Positions 12,343-22,990 are shown, numbered from the stretch's first letter. The stretch is DNA of 64,000 bases from Polydactylus sextarius (GCA_016801845.1 CM028909.1:4029813-4093812); one strand, 5' to 3'. Translations and numbers: made by a program. The notes: a model not told the origin generated them from the letters alone.

Positions 12343-13077
12343 TCATTTTTTTTTTTTTTTGCATGTTTTTCACGCTTAAATATTTTAGATCAAACAAATT
12401 TGAATATTAGTCAAAGACACACAAGTAAACACGAAATACAGTTTTTAAATGAAGGTTTTTTATTATTAAGGGAGAAAAAAAAAACCTACATGGCCCCGTG
12501 TGAAAAAGTGACTGCCTCCTAAACCTAATCACCGGTTGGGCCACCCTCAGCAGCAACAATTACAATCAAGCATTTGCAATAACTTGCAATGAGTCTCTTA
12601 CAGCTGTGGAGCAGTAAGCAAGTCTTCCAGGTCCTGAAGCAGCAAAACAGCCCCAGACCATCACACTACCACCACCATATTTTACAGTTGGTATGATGTT
12701 CTTTTTCTGAAATGCGTCGTTACTTTTACACCAGATGTAATGGGACACACACCTTCCAAAAAGTTCAACTTTTGTCTCATCAGACCACAGAGTATTTTCC
12801 CAAAGGTCTTGGATCATCAAGGTGTTTTCTGGCAAATTGAGACGAGCCTTAATGTTCTTTTTGTTCAGCAGTGGCAATCACTTTTTCACACGGGGCCATG
12901 TTGGTTTGCATTTTTTTTTCTCCCTCAATAATAAAAAGCTTCTTTTAAAAACTGCATTTTGTGCTCACTTGTGTTGTCTTTGACTAATATTTAAATTTGT
13001 TTAATCTGAAACATTTAAGTGTGACAAACATGCAGAAAAATAAGAAATCAGGAAGAGGCAAACACTTTTTTCACACC

Positions 13078-13078
<1 letters not shown>
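12343..13078 (-). mobile_element. internally deleted Tc1/mariner element with long terminal inverted repeats
   Basis: The two flanks (about 12357-12515 and 12880-13078) are long inverted copies sharing GGCCCCGTGTGAAAAAGTGA and AATATTAGTCAAAGACA. The right terminus ends with the complement of GGTGTGAAAAAAGTGTTTGCC. The left terminus lacks its outermost 45-50 bases. Between them is a piece of a Tc1-like transposase gene on the minus strand, listed separately. With most of the gene missing, this is a non-autonomous derivative. The right end abuts a TG/TA microsatellite, which fits TA-dinucleotide target choice. Confidence 0.8.
12566..12877 (-). pseudogene. Tc1-like transposase fragment
   Basis: An open frame of 103 codons reads LWSDETKVELFG at its centre and later KNIIPTVKYGGGSVMVWGCF and AASGPGRLA. 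These are diagnostic blocks of the DD34E catalytic domain of Tc1-family transposases. The D of SDET corresponds to the first catalytic aspartate. The second aspartate (DNDPKH-type block), the catalytic glutamate (NPIE-type block) and the N-terminal paired-like DNA-binding domain are all absent. A full Tc1 transposase is about 340 residues, so this is less than a third and cannot be active. Confidence 0.85.

Positions 13079-13081
<3 letters not shown>

Positions 13082-13149
<68 letters not shown>
13082..13149. repeat. compound (TG)n(TA)n microsatellite
   Basis: About 13 TG units are followed directly by about 20 TA units, immediately beyond the right end of the Tc1 element. The TA half is self-complementary and could extrude a cruciform. 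Confidence 0.95.
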
Positions 13150-13154
<5 letters not shown>

Positions 13155-13940
13155 CAGTACATATAGGAGGAGTTCACGCTTCTTTTAGGACAATGATGAC
13201 CCTGATTATTCTCAGGTTTGTGTTGTGTTAACATTAATTTCACGGGTTCGTCTTTGGATGTTATTCTAAGTCTTCTGATGCATGAACCCCTGACATCATT
13301 AACGTTTTCTAGCTGTAAGGTAAAAGATATCTACACGACTCCGGGGTCTGTTTTAAATCAGTTCCTGATGAAGAGCATGTTACATTTTTATACATGGATT
13401 TAGTTCTGCGGCTAATGATACAGTATGAGCCATATTATTATTATTATACACATGACTTCACTACTTGAGCAGGATCATGGAAAAGCTTCTCGTTGCTCTG
13501 AAGTGAAGCTGCTCGGCTTCGTTGAATTCAATTGAGAACTGATGCAGAAGAGCTCTGTGTGCAGTGAAAATGTGTGCATGTCATCTCCCACGTGCATCAC
13601 AAATACTTCATAAGTGAACAAAGCTTTATCAACCCAACTTGAGCCTGACTGGATCCTGTATCTGAGGGAGAACAGCCAAAGAATCTATTGCCTTGATACA
13701 TTATTATTATGCATCACTACACATATTGTGGCTACAAGCATTAAAATTTCATGTTTGCATGTATCTACTGAGCCTAGAAAATGTCTGCAACTCACTTGGG
13801 AATCTCTCAGCATATAAACCACCGTGTCATTATACTGATAAAACAAACCCTTTGTGACTCAATTATAAACCTGCGATTGAGAACGTTTGGTTGAAAATAT
13901 AAAGCTGTAAAATTAACACATCTGTTTTGTGTCTCAGTGA
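13150..13940. other. unannotated intergenic sequence
   Basis: No credible ORF, RNA gene or transposon end seen. A short ATT/TTA run lies at 13436-13448. Confidence 0.45.
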
Positions 13941-13945
13941 GTCCC

Positions 13946-13989
13946 CTGGGTCATAAGGGTGAAACAAAGGTTTTACCCTTATGACCCAG
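13946..13989. other. 20-bp-arm hairpin with 4-base loop
   Basis: Arm 13946-13965 (CTGGGTCATAAGGGTGAAAC) pairs with 13970-13989 at 19 of 20 positions; the exception is a G-T wobble on one strand. The loop is AAAG. No poly-U run follows, so this is not a terminator. The loop is too short for a standard pre-miRNA. It could be the core of a palindromic transposon or a recent template-switch product. Confidence 0.85.
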
Positions 13990-14269
13990 TTTATGGTTTC
14001 AGACCGAAAACTGGACATAAAAATGAATGACAAAGTATCTCAATCGCTCCCTCGTGGTGCTTCTCCACGGTGGCAGAAGGAACCCGGGTCAAGCTAAAAC
14101 ATCCAAGTACACAGTGAATCAGTTCTTCATTTTCTGATATGTCTGGTTTTAATCATTATTATTATTATAACAACTATTTGATATATAAAACAATGGGGGT
14201 GACTTTGACAGATGAGAAGAGGCAGGATTAATGATCACCCTGGCTCCAGATATACGGTTGTATCAGGAA

Positions 14270-14700
14270 ATAAAGTGGTGAACTGATATCTCAGAGGACC
14301 TCTCCTGGTCCGACAGCACCACATCACTGGCTAAGAAAGCTCAAACTCGTCTCTACTTCCTCTGCAAACTGAGGAGAGCACAAGTCCCTCCCCCCATCAT
14401 GTGCTTATTCTGCCGGGGCACTATTGAGAGTATCTTCACTAGCTACGGTGGCTGCACTGACTCCCTCTACCCTCCCTCATGAACATTTTCAACACCCGCA
14501 GAACCATCAGCATTGCTGGCAACACTCCTCACCGCACACACCCCCTCTTCAGCCTCTTGTCTACAGGGAACAGATACCCAAGCCTCTGGGCCCGATCCAC
14601 AGGACGGTCAAACCGCTTCAGTCTCCAGGATGTCAAGCTGCTGAACTGTGGACACTCCCTCCGCTCTCTGACCCCTGCCCCTTAACTGTAGCACACTCAG
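14270..14700 (+). mobile_element. LINE ORF2 C-terminal fragment (non-LTR retrotransposon)
   Basis: The frame from about 14284 reads ISEDLSWSDSTTSLAKKAQ, then TRLYFLCKLRRAQVP and TIESIFTS. This is the conserved region after the catalytic domain of fish jockey/CR1/L2-type reverse transcriptases (family form EDLTW...KKAQQRLYFLR). After a deletion and frameshift near 14440-14480 a second frame continues RTISIAGNTPHRTHPLFSLL, then STGNRYPSLWARS, the 'HRLFSLLPSGRRYRSLRAR' block. It is frameshifted and dead. Confidence 0.75.
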
Positions 14701-14798
14701 TTACACAAGAACTCTACCTCAGCTGTTTATGTACATAAAGAATCACTACTGTTTGCACCAATGTCTGTGATGCAAACTCAGTGGTATCATGTCCACAG

Positions 14799-14800
<2 letters not shown>

Positions 14801-14830
<30 letters not shown>
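14801..14830. repeat. (AT)n microsatellite
   Basis: About 15 uninterrupted AT units following CAGTC. It lies beyond the LINE ORF end, so it may have grown from the LINE tail. Confidence 0.95.
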
Positions 14831-14833
<3 letters not shown>

Positions 14834-14987
14834 AACTCTAATATCTCACTAATAACTTCAGCTTCAAGCTCTGTTCAAGATGTGATCATGGAGACAAAAA
14901 GAAGCTTAAATAAAGTCATGATTACAGACACGATGCATCCAGTTACACACATGTGCAAAGTGAGATAGAACAGATAAATAAAATAAA

Positions 14988-15108
14988 ACAGAATGTTTTG
15001 ATTTGTCCCTCAAGAGGAAATTTATCTGTTTAACAGCATAAAAAATATGAAAATAAATAGTTTATATAAAAAAAGAAAAGGTGCAAGTCTCCAGAGATGA
15101 GGAGGAAA
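14988..15108 (-). repeat. LINE-tail-like repeat, family A, copy 2 (truncated)
   Basis: Shares the 'TTGTCCCTCAAGAGGAAATT' tail, the TATCTGTTTAACAGCATAAA block and GTGCAAGTCTCCAGAGATGA with copies 1 and 3. It stops before the palindromic GTCGGCCGAC core. The order of blocks is the same, so it is a shorter copy of the same 3' end. Confidence 0.6.
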
Positions 15109-15364
15109 ACAGATCAATTAAAATTTCTCTCTCCAACTAAAAAGAGCCATTTAATCAGAGAGATGCTGTGTCTCCATCTGCTTCTGTTGTGGCTGTTGGC
15201 CAAGTCTGAGTCTCTGGTGTAATGAAACTAATAATGATGGTTATTTGTAAAAGTAAAAAAAAAACATCAACCTAATAAAAACACTAATAATATACTAATA
15301 TGACAATGTACTATACTACTAATACAGCAACTATAATATTTACTTTTTATGATAAATCCTTTCA

Positions 15365-15478
15365 CTCGTAGGCCGCCATTGTTGTTTACGTTTGAGCAGT
15401 GACGTCAAATGGCTGCGCCGTTCTACGTCGAATTCTCCTACAGTTCCACGAGATAAACGCGTCTACTGTTCTGTTCAG
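15365..15478 (+). promoter_or_regulatory. CpG-rich promoter-like segment with CRE and splice donor
   Basis: A perfect palindromic CRE half-site pair, TGACGTCA, lies at 15400-15407. Two ATGs diverge from it: ATGGCTGCGCCG on the plus strand at 15409 (15 codons, stop at 15454-15456) and ATGGCGGCC on the minus strand at 15379. A CAG/GTGAGA donor ends the plus-side segment at 15478. About 11 CpGs occur in 120 bases, unusual for this window. It looks like a short bidirectional promoter with a non-coding or uORF-bearing first exon. Neighbouring transposons carry similar GCCGCCAT motifs, so it could be a promoter borrowed from a DNA transposon. Confidence 0.35.
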
Positions 15479-15529
15479 GTGAGAAAATGAATCAAACTAT
15501 AAAATGATAGAAACGTTTAAATGTTTTAC

Positions 15530-15749
15530 CTCCGTTAGTTCGGTCGGTTGTTACCGGACAGTGAAGATCGTCTGAGTCCGACTTGTTGAAACTTGTAACT
15601 GATGATTCAACCGGTGGATCGTCGGTTTCCTTCATGTCGTTGTTATCGTTCTTCTTCTCTTGTCTTCGATGTTTATTAGCGCAGCTTTCACTCACTAAGA
15701 TCGACCTGGTGAAGTTAGTTTCAGGTTGGATGTTCAGTGAACAAGACAT
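15530..15749 (-). CDS. candidate first coding exon, unrecognised protein
   Basis: An ATG at 15749 opens a frame with very protein-like composition: MSCSLNIQPETNFTRSIL at the start, a basic RRQEKK stretch, then an acidic and serine-rich part (NDNNDMKETDDPPVESS, later SDSDDLHCPV). A GAG/GTAAAA donor follows at 15530-15527. The exon sits in a CpG-rich island that continues to about 15870, as expected for a vertebrate 5' end. The context before the ATG is a weak Kozak match. I recognise no domain and found no second exon to its left. Alternatives are the first exon of a transposon-encoded protein or chance. Confidence 0.35.
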
Positions 15750-15985
15750 TTGGTTTTAGTCTTTTGTCCGCGGGTCTTTAATGATCTGTACTCGTCCACA
15801 AACAACTTCTCGTTATTTTCATCTTTTCTTCGTCGTGATGAAAGCAGCTGTGTTGGTTCACGTCTCGTCTCTTGTTGCCTTTCGACTGGAAACTAGAACC
15901 ATAAACTACACAACGTGTCGTTGTCTTTTATTTTATTTTCATCTGTAGCAACAGTGAAGTTTAGCAGCAGCTCAACTGTCAACAC

Positions 15986-16803
15986 CAGGGCTGCATCTGA
16001 ATCCTTAGTACACACTGCGTACCACTGAGTGCTACTACTGGACCGTTGCAGTAGTAGCTACTACATATCAAGCTAACCAGTAGTGGCACAATTCAGACGT
16101 ACTACAACGCCGCCATCTTGCCTGTTTTGTGACCCGGATGTTTACGTCAACGTCATGATTTTGCGGCTTGAAGCGGAGGGTTAGCTACCACGGCTAGTTA
16201 GCATCGCAGTCATAGCGGCGACTTTTTACTCACATTGGTGATGTGAATAACTATGGACATTTTTTATTTACTGAAGTACATGTGGCTTTTATTTACTTAA
16301 CAGTCTGCTTTTGCGTTTTAATGCAATCGCTTTTTAAGGTTTGTATAGAAACGGTCGGAAAATAAGTTAAACATCACAGGATATCTGACCTTTTTGCTGT
16401 TCCCCTGTTATCACTAAACAAATTTGAATAAAATTGTAAAAATATCAAAATAATCTCTTCCTGGCCGCTGTCTCCATTCCCATTCACTAACAAGCACGTA
16501 GATGTGGTTGCCGATCACTGTTTCCTATACGTAATTAATTCATCCCAGTAAGTATCGGTTGTCACATTTAGCAGGCGAAGTTTCTTCTTCTATGGTTTTC
16601 AACCTCCTGGTGACTTCTGGGATAGCGTAGTTAGCGTAGTGTACATCGCTTGTATACTGCAAAATCCTAGCGGAAATAGGAAACCATCCGGGAACCTTTC
16701 GCCTACTACTGAAAGATACTGAGGTATTCAGACGTACTAGAGCGTCGCTTACTCATTTTTGCTTCTACGTAGTAAATAGTAGGGATATTCAGATGCAGCC
16801 CAG
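15986..16803. mobile_element. non-autonomous DNA transposon with GGGCTGCATCTGAAT ends
   Basis: The left end CAGGGCTGCATCTGAAT and the right end ATTCAGATGCAGCCCAG are inverted with one mismatch. Internal words such as CAGACGTACTA recur near both ends. The 8 bases outside each end (GTCAACAC and GACAACCG) agree at only five positions, so a hAT-type 8-bp duplication is suggested but not shown. No transposase frame is present. The internal CGCCGCCATCTTG and GTTTACGTCAACGTCATG motifs resemble a captured promoter. Superfamily is unresolved (hAT or Harbinger). Confidence 0.6.
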
Positions 16804-16886
16804 GACAACCGACCCAGAATGCATTGCGCACGTAAAGTAATGATCACATGGTAATGATAGCCTCCATGGTTGAAATAATTAAAATA

Positions 16887-17206
16887 TAGGGTTGCAACAA
16901 TACACAAAATTCACGGTTTGGTTCGATAGTTTAGTGTCACGGTTCGATATTTTTTCGATACAAAAAAGAGAAATTTTAAATTTGTACTTTATAGAAATTA
17001 CCAACATTTCTTTCAACTCAAATGATCGCAGGGTTTCACATGTAATGATCAATATGTGGTGGATCTCCACAGAATCAACACTGGCCGCTGATAATTATTT
17101 AATTTATTTCTTCCAACATTAAACACAAGGTTAAAAACAAAACGGGCGGTTCTGTTCTCTCGCTCTCCATCGATTCGATACAGATACATGTATCGTTGCA
17201 CCTCTA
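16887..17206. mobile_element. hAT-like non-autonomous element (320 bp)
   Basis: The left end TAGGGTTGCAACAATACA and the right end, complement of TAGAGGTGCAACGATACA, are inverted with few mismatches. Both are followed inward by TTCGATA-type words ('GGTTCGATA' and 'ATCGATTCGATACAG'). This arrangement, TGCAACGATACA with repeated TTCGGTA/TTCGATA, is typical of a large group of fish hAT-type MITEs. I could not find a clean 8-bp target duplication. Open frames across it on both strands are shadows of its terminal repeats. Confidence 0.6.
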
Positions 17207-17209
17207 ATT

Positions 17210-18885
17210 CATAACTATGTTCAAGAAGACACAGAACATGTTTTATTAAAATTAAGAAATACACCGATTGTAGACGCCAGCGGCAGGAGAGGGAGGCAGA
17301 AGTCAGGACATTCTTCATGAACAAGGGATGCAAAGAGAAACAATTCAAACTTGATTTATTGTCTTAATGACACAGGTCTAATGAGTCGAATCTAGGTTCC
17401 TTTTCTTTTTAAATTTTATTTTATTTTATTTAATTTTATTGCAGTGATCTGGCACGTCAGAAAGTCAGAAGTTGTGACCTTTAGCTCAGGGAAAAACACC
17501 TTGAACACAACGTCAGGTCAGGATTTTAAAGTTGAGCAACTCAAGTTGACGTCACAGTCATAAATAAAGGGCCTTGGAATAAATGTTTTTATGACTTGGC
17601 ACTATATGAATAAAATCAAATTAATCTGCCAATAAATCAAGAAGAAGGCCAACAATATGTCTCTAAAGTCTGACAAATGACTTAACGTAATGTCAATGTC
17701 AAATCCAGATTCACCAGACCAGGCTGTGTCCAGTCCTCACCTGTCCAGCGTTGGTGCAGAACCTGATGTGGTCTCGATCTGCTGTCGTGGTCCATCTGCC
17801 TCCAGGTTGGTTCAGATAAAGTCATGACAACAAAACCACAAAACACCTCAACCCGACCTGCATATCTGGCAAAACAAAAACTCTTTTTCTACATGAAATG
17901 TCAGTCAGTCTAAAAGTGTTTGTATTGGAACAGCAGGTGAGCTCTGACATTTGACGACACTTGGCTGTTGTTGCTGCTTCGCTGAGTAAAAGAAGTTAGA
18001 AATGCTTCAGGAGGAGGTTTGTATCGACAACAACAAAACAGTGATGTTGGATGAGCCTGAAGGTTTGTTTAAGGAGACGATTGTAGCACAGATTTTAAGA
18101 TGCACACAGGCAGTTAAACATAAATACACATACTCACGTGGGCAGTGTGATCTGTGCAGGATAATAAATTTGCTCTCCCAGCTCAGCTCACACCCACACA
18201 TCTCATAAAGTTAAATTGATTTCCTGTTCACCACAGGTAACACACACACACACACACACACACACGAACACAGACATCTGCAATATCAGCTCACACCCAG
18301 AGGTCTGAGGCAAAAAGATGATGGTGATTCCCTGAGGCTGACGTTTCTCAGCTCAGACCGACTGATGTCAGCAGTCGTAAACTGAAGGTGAATCCTTGAA
18401 TACGACAGACTGCGACTGACGGAGCTAAAAGTTTTACATTGTCTTTTTTTTTTTTTTTAAATTAATAGTCAAAAAAATGTGATAATCCCAGAATGGAAGA
18501 TGATGTTTGATGTTTAAATTGACCAACAGTCTAAAAGCGACATTTCTAAAATTTCAACCGAGTGCAATTTCTACTGGTGTAGCAGGTGTTTCCACTGAGC
18601 CGTGTTTTGTGTATGAACTGTAATTGTCATAAAATCTCTTCCTGTGAGGCTTCACTTTGAGGAAGAAAGACGTAAACATCCTACGTTTTTATGGTTTTTG
18701 GGACAGCGATCTCAACTGTCGCTACTGCCGGTGACGTGTAAATACAAAAAAAGTGTGAAGAAAGAAAAAGTGTCATGAGAGTGTGAACATGTTTTAGCAA
18801 TATTTGAAAGGTTTTTTTTAGGTGTTTCTATTACCAGTTTTTTTTATTGCAACATTTAGGTTTTTTCAGAGCATCCACGTTTTTT
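17210..18885. other. unannotated sequence with one (CA)n tract
   Basis: A (CA)n microsatellite lies at 18240-18266. An ATG frame at 18002 begins MLQEEVCIDNNKTVMLDEPE with a weak GTTTGT donor after it; I do not consider it supported. T-rich runs at 18445-18460 and 18814-18845 are low complexity. Confidence 0.4.
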
Positions 18886-18892
18886 TCTTGCA

Positions 18893-19422
18893 GAGACAGT
18901 TCAGCCTGGCTGTCGCACCAAGCTCATAGACTGAGATTGGTCTGGCAAAGATCCCACACATGAAGACATGAAGTTCTCAGAGGTGGGATCAACAGGCGTC
19001 TGTCAAATGCCTCTATGTGCTACTGGACAGAGCTACAACCAATCAGACCACAGATTCCGATAACGCATGCATAGCGAACAGAAACATGCATGAAGGCTTC
19101 ACGAGCTACATTTATCCTCCATTTTTAAAGAAAAGTCTTTTAAGTCATTAAAATCTCTTATAACGGCAGCTACAGCTGAATCGAATGATTACTGCTCCTC
19201 CACAGCCGCCATGTTGGCTGTAAACAAATGTGTGTGAGGTTGTTTAACTTGTGCGTAATCATGTTAAACCTTCACAGACGTAAAAGCTTGTTTTTCATTG
19301 GTTCCCGAGTTTTCAAGATCAGGAAGAGCAGAGATTAAACAGGTTGGCCAGACTGACTTAAACATGAAATTTAATGTAGCGTCACAGGCAGTGTGGACGG
19401 AGTCCAGGCTAGAGACAGTCTG
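18893..19422. mobile_element. putative TIR element with AGCCTGG ends
   Basis: The left edge GAGACAGTTCAGCCTGG and the complement of the right edge, CAGACTGTCTCTAGCCTGG, are approximately inverted. A GGTCTGGC/GTCTGGCC pair lies just inside. The body contains fish-repeat words such as CAACCAATCAGACCACAG and CCGCCATGTTGG. No transposase or clear target duplication is seen, and the ends could be off by tens of bases. Confidence 0.4.
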
Positions 19423-19424
19423 TG

Positions 19425-20484
19425 TTGTGATTTAGTCTCTAGTCATGTCTCTTTTCTACATTGTGATCTGTGGTTAGTTTCACATTAAAAATGTCAAAGG
19501 AGGACGTCAGGTGGAAGAACAAGATCAAAGGACATTTGACTGTAACACAAGAGACCACATAACCAACAATGTGCTGCCTTCAGTATCAACTGACCCGGCA
19601 GTAACTGAGTTTTTCTGATATCAAATATGATCACTGTGTCTCCTGATGATACGCTAACTCCTGTGCTTTATTCGATCAATAGCTGAGTCAAACCATCCTC
19701 TCAAAAATAATAATATGATGTCGAAAGATGTTCATTTTTTGTTGCCGTTATAATTTGCGAAGTCTGGTTTTGATATTTACGGTGTATGAAGATATCAGCT
19801 GTCTGCTCTCAAGGTCTAACACCACACCGCTCCACTGTCACAGCTGGTCAGTTGTGTCTTAAGACGCGCTGTCACTCTGGAGCCGTGTGTTGCCAGGAAA
19901 CAGGTGACAGAGGAGCAGACTCGTGCGTATTTATCATCCGACCTGCCACATAGAGAGGTGAGACCTGCTCGCTTGTTGTCATGGCTCTGTTGTCACCGTC
20001 GCTTCATTCTGCATGTGCGACCACATGCGCTGAAAACAAGACTTCTTACCGGGGCGACTTCCATTCCTGCTTAACACCTAAAGTTGGCTGAAGTGACAAA
20101 TCTTTTCCTCGTGTTTACAAAGAGGACCTGAATTCCAGTTTTGCAAACAGACTCAAATGGCAATTTGGTTTCTACAAACACAGTTGTTACTTATGCATCA
20201 GTCTACGCGGATGTTTCCCACTTGGTTTATAGGCAGTAACAAAAGTAACACAACTACAGTAATACGTTACTTTTTGCTGTAACGCAGCAATGTAAGACTT
20301 TAAGAATAAATGTTCAGTAATATCATACTCGTTATATATTTCAGTAATGCATGTTACAACACACTTTACTCACAAAATTTAGTGGTGTTTTGTTTTAAAC
20401 GATCAACACCACAAGACTTTTTCACAATTAAAACAGCTGTTTCCTGTTGGTGAAAGACGATGGTTAAAGATGTCAGAGGATAAA
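19425..20484. other. unannotated sequence
   Basis: A GC-richer stretch at 19800-20090 includes a 36-codon ATG frame at 19981 (MALLSPSLHSACATTCAENK) without splice support. I see no other feature. Confidence 0.4.
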
Positions 20485-20492
20485 ACATCAGC

Positions 20493-20929
20493 CAGAGTCC
20501 TGCACGGGTTTGGGTACCCGAGGGTGAACCGCAGATTTTGATGAAGCGGATGAAACATATTGTACTGCGTCGATGAGAGCGTCGTATGAATTACAATGAT
20601 TTCCATTTCAATGAACATCACTTGATTTTTTTTTTTTTGTAACAGAAAATGTTTGCTATTAACGTTGATAAAAAATATGACGTCTGTGGACGTCAAAAAA
20701 ACAATCTGCAGAGTGTTGATGTGTCGGAGAGAGTTTGCTTGCACACAGTCTGGTTTACTGATATTTATTTGTGCGCAGGTCGGGCGTCAATATTGTTTAT
20801 AGCGGGTCAGGTCGGGTGTTGGTAGCCTAGTTTATTAGCGCTACTGTCAGAAAACGGATCGGATGCAGGTTTCAGTATGACGGGTCAGACCGGTGCAGGT
20901 TGTTAAAATTAGACTCGTGCAGTACTGTG
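20493..20929. mobile_element. hAT-type non-autonomous element (437 bp) with 8-bp target duplication
   Basis: The left terminus CAGAGTCCTGCACGGGT and the complement of the right terminus, CACAGTACTGCACGAGT, match at 14 of 17 positions. They are flanked by ACATCAGC (20485-20492) and ACATTAGC (20930-20937), which agree at 7 of 8 bases. An 8-bp duplication with CAG-type ends is the hallmark of hAT insertion. The interior has GGGTCAGGTCGGGTG-type G-rich motifs near the right end and their C-rich equivalent on the left. There is no transposase. Confidence 0.8.
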
Positions 20930-20939
20930 ACATTAGCTA

Positions 20940-21457
20940 TGAGATGGATGTACGCTCATTATTTTCAGAGAGAAGAACAAGAACATAGTCAAGTTCAATC
21001 TCTGTGTAAAACAGAAAGAAACTCGCTACATGGAGAAATAAAACGAGCAGTTTAAACAAACATCTGGAGACACGTTAACGTGGTGACACGTTAGCACAAG
21101 AGAAAATAATCATTTTACTAAACTTGATGCTTGATGATTCTGGCTGCGATTGTTACTTATGTCAATTATATTAATGATAGTTATTAGTAGCCTTAAGGTT
21201 CCTACAGTCATCATACGACACCACATCGCCCTCCACTGGAGGTAGAAAGAACTGCAGTAAAATACATTTGATCATTTTAGAAGACGAGTCCTGTTTCTAC
21301 TGATATTTTGGTCTCATCATGTAACAATGTAGAGACAGTAATATTCTAGTGTAACAAATTACTTTCAAATAACAGTAATTTTAGAAGAAACTTGCTGTAG
21401 CAGGGGGCTCTTATTCTAAAAGGTTTGTTCACGCGGTCATGTGAGTCACACTGTGCA

Positions 21458-21505
<48 letters not shown>

Positions 21506-22395
21506 ATTATAGAGAGTCAATTTACCACTAACTGGCATAGTCTCGTGGGGGCTTGTGTGTCACTATGGCAACAGCTGGAGATAAAGATCAGGGTGGGAGA
21601 GCGATAAGATGGAGGCGGCAGGTGGGAGGGTTTGAGGAGGAGGAAGGCTGCAAAGCTGCTCCGTCGGTTTCTTCTTGAGAAATGAGACTGTGGCCACTGC
21701 TCACTGACATGAAGGTAGTTAGTTTGATATTAACATTAGTTAATGAGATTTTCAAACATCTGGCAAAAACTCATCAAGTCATATCTGCCAAGTCTGAGGC
21801 TGATCCTGGTCATCATAGTGTTTTCCTCAACGTTTCTTGTGCAGGTGAAGCCTCTTCTCCACCCATGGTCTCCACTGACACCGTCTAACTCAGACTGTTA
21901 GACCTGTAGGTTCAAACAACAAGGGAACAGAAATATAGAAATAAGTAACATTGAGTAAATAAAAGAAATGTGGAAGAATTTATGGCCGTGAAACAACAAA
22001 GGTGAAGATTTTCACCGGCTGCGTATCTTTCGGTTTTAGTAAATCTTGGAAACTTTACAGATGATGCAATCTCCGTTCCCACGTCTTCTGTTTTAACTTA
22101 TTTCCGTTGTGGCAGAAAAATGTTACACAGACTGCCAGGACCTGGAGTTAAACCAGACTTTCACATAACAGACTTTCTGAAAACGAAATAATATCTTCTC
22201 AATACACCTGAAAGCAAAAGTTTGTTATCTTTAGTGATCTGCCATTGCGTGTATTACCTTTACTGGATATTTAGACTAGATAGAGCAGTAGAAACATGGT
22301 GAACAGAAACACAAAAATCATGTATGTATGTATTTGTATATTAAGTATAGTATAGTTGTGTAGTTGTATTCACATGGGTCCTTTCTTTCTCATCT
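20940..22395. other. unannotated sequence with a 45-bp (TG)n
   Basis: A (TG)n tract of about 22 uninterrupted units lies at 21460-21504. GC-richer purine sequence at 21590-21700 precedes an ATG at 21682 (MRLWPLLTDMK) with a GTAGTT donor-like site; I see no support beyond that. The rest is featureless. Confidence 0.4.
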
Positions 22396-22399
22396 CATC

Positions 22400-22740
22400 A
22401 TGGCTGTTAGATAAAGAGACGAGGAGAAGAGATGGAAGGAGAAACAGAAGGAAGGAGGGAGTTCGTTCTGGTACAAGTCAAATTGAAACGAGATCCAATC
22501 TGACAACCTTGAGTGGAACAAGATCTGCACTCAAATTGCATTTTTTTTTTTTTTATTCAGTGCATGTCAGCTGACGGAGAAGGAGAATGTAAAATGAGGA
22601 GGAGGAAGAAGGACAAACATGTAGAGGAGAGGAGGGTCAAAGGAAAACAGAGAGAAGGAGGGAGGGGCAAGAAGAAACAAGGACAGAATGGGGGAGACTG
22701 AGGAGATGGAGGAGAGGGAGGGAGGGAGGGAGGGACTGAG
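22400..22740 (+). repeat. polypurine tract ending in a G-quadruplex-type GGGA repeat
   Basis: The plus strand is strongly purine-biased (GGAGAAACAGAAGGAAGGAG and similar) over about 300 bases, broken near 22470-22570. It ends at 22715-22735 in five GGG runs separated by single A bases, which satisfies the G-quadruplex pattern G3N1G3N1G3N1G3. Mirror-symmetric purine tracts can also form triplex DNA. The frames through it on both strands are low-complexity shadows. Confidence 0.8.
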
Positions 22741-22775
22741 ATAACAGCTCATTTCATCAGTCACACCTTTTTGTC

Positions 22776-22948
22776 TGTGTGTGTGTGTGTGTGTGTGTGT
22801 CTGCAGACATATAGTGCACCTCAGTTGAAGGTCTCTCTTTCTCTCTCTCTTTCTCTCTCTGCTTCCATCAAACAGAGTAAACACACTTTGGCACCACATG
22901 TTGACTTGAGTACCTCCAAAATGGACTGATGGACGTAGGAGGTGGACG

Positions 22949-22986
<38 letters not shown>

Positions 22987-22990
22987 TGCA
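22776..22990. repeat. cluster of (TG)n, (TC)n and (TG)n microsatellites
   Basis: A (TG)n tract at 22776-22800, a CTCT/TTTC tract at 22831-22862 and a second (TG)n at 22951-22985 follow the purine tract within 200 bases. All are simple repeats. Confidence 0.95.

Noticed and set aside
18002..18208. ATG frame starting MLQEEVCIDNNKTVMLDEPE
   Set aside because: Only a weak donor-like GTTTGT, no homology, and the downstream part is unconvincing.
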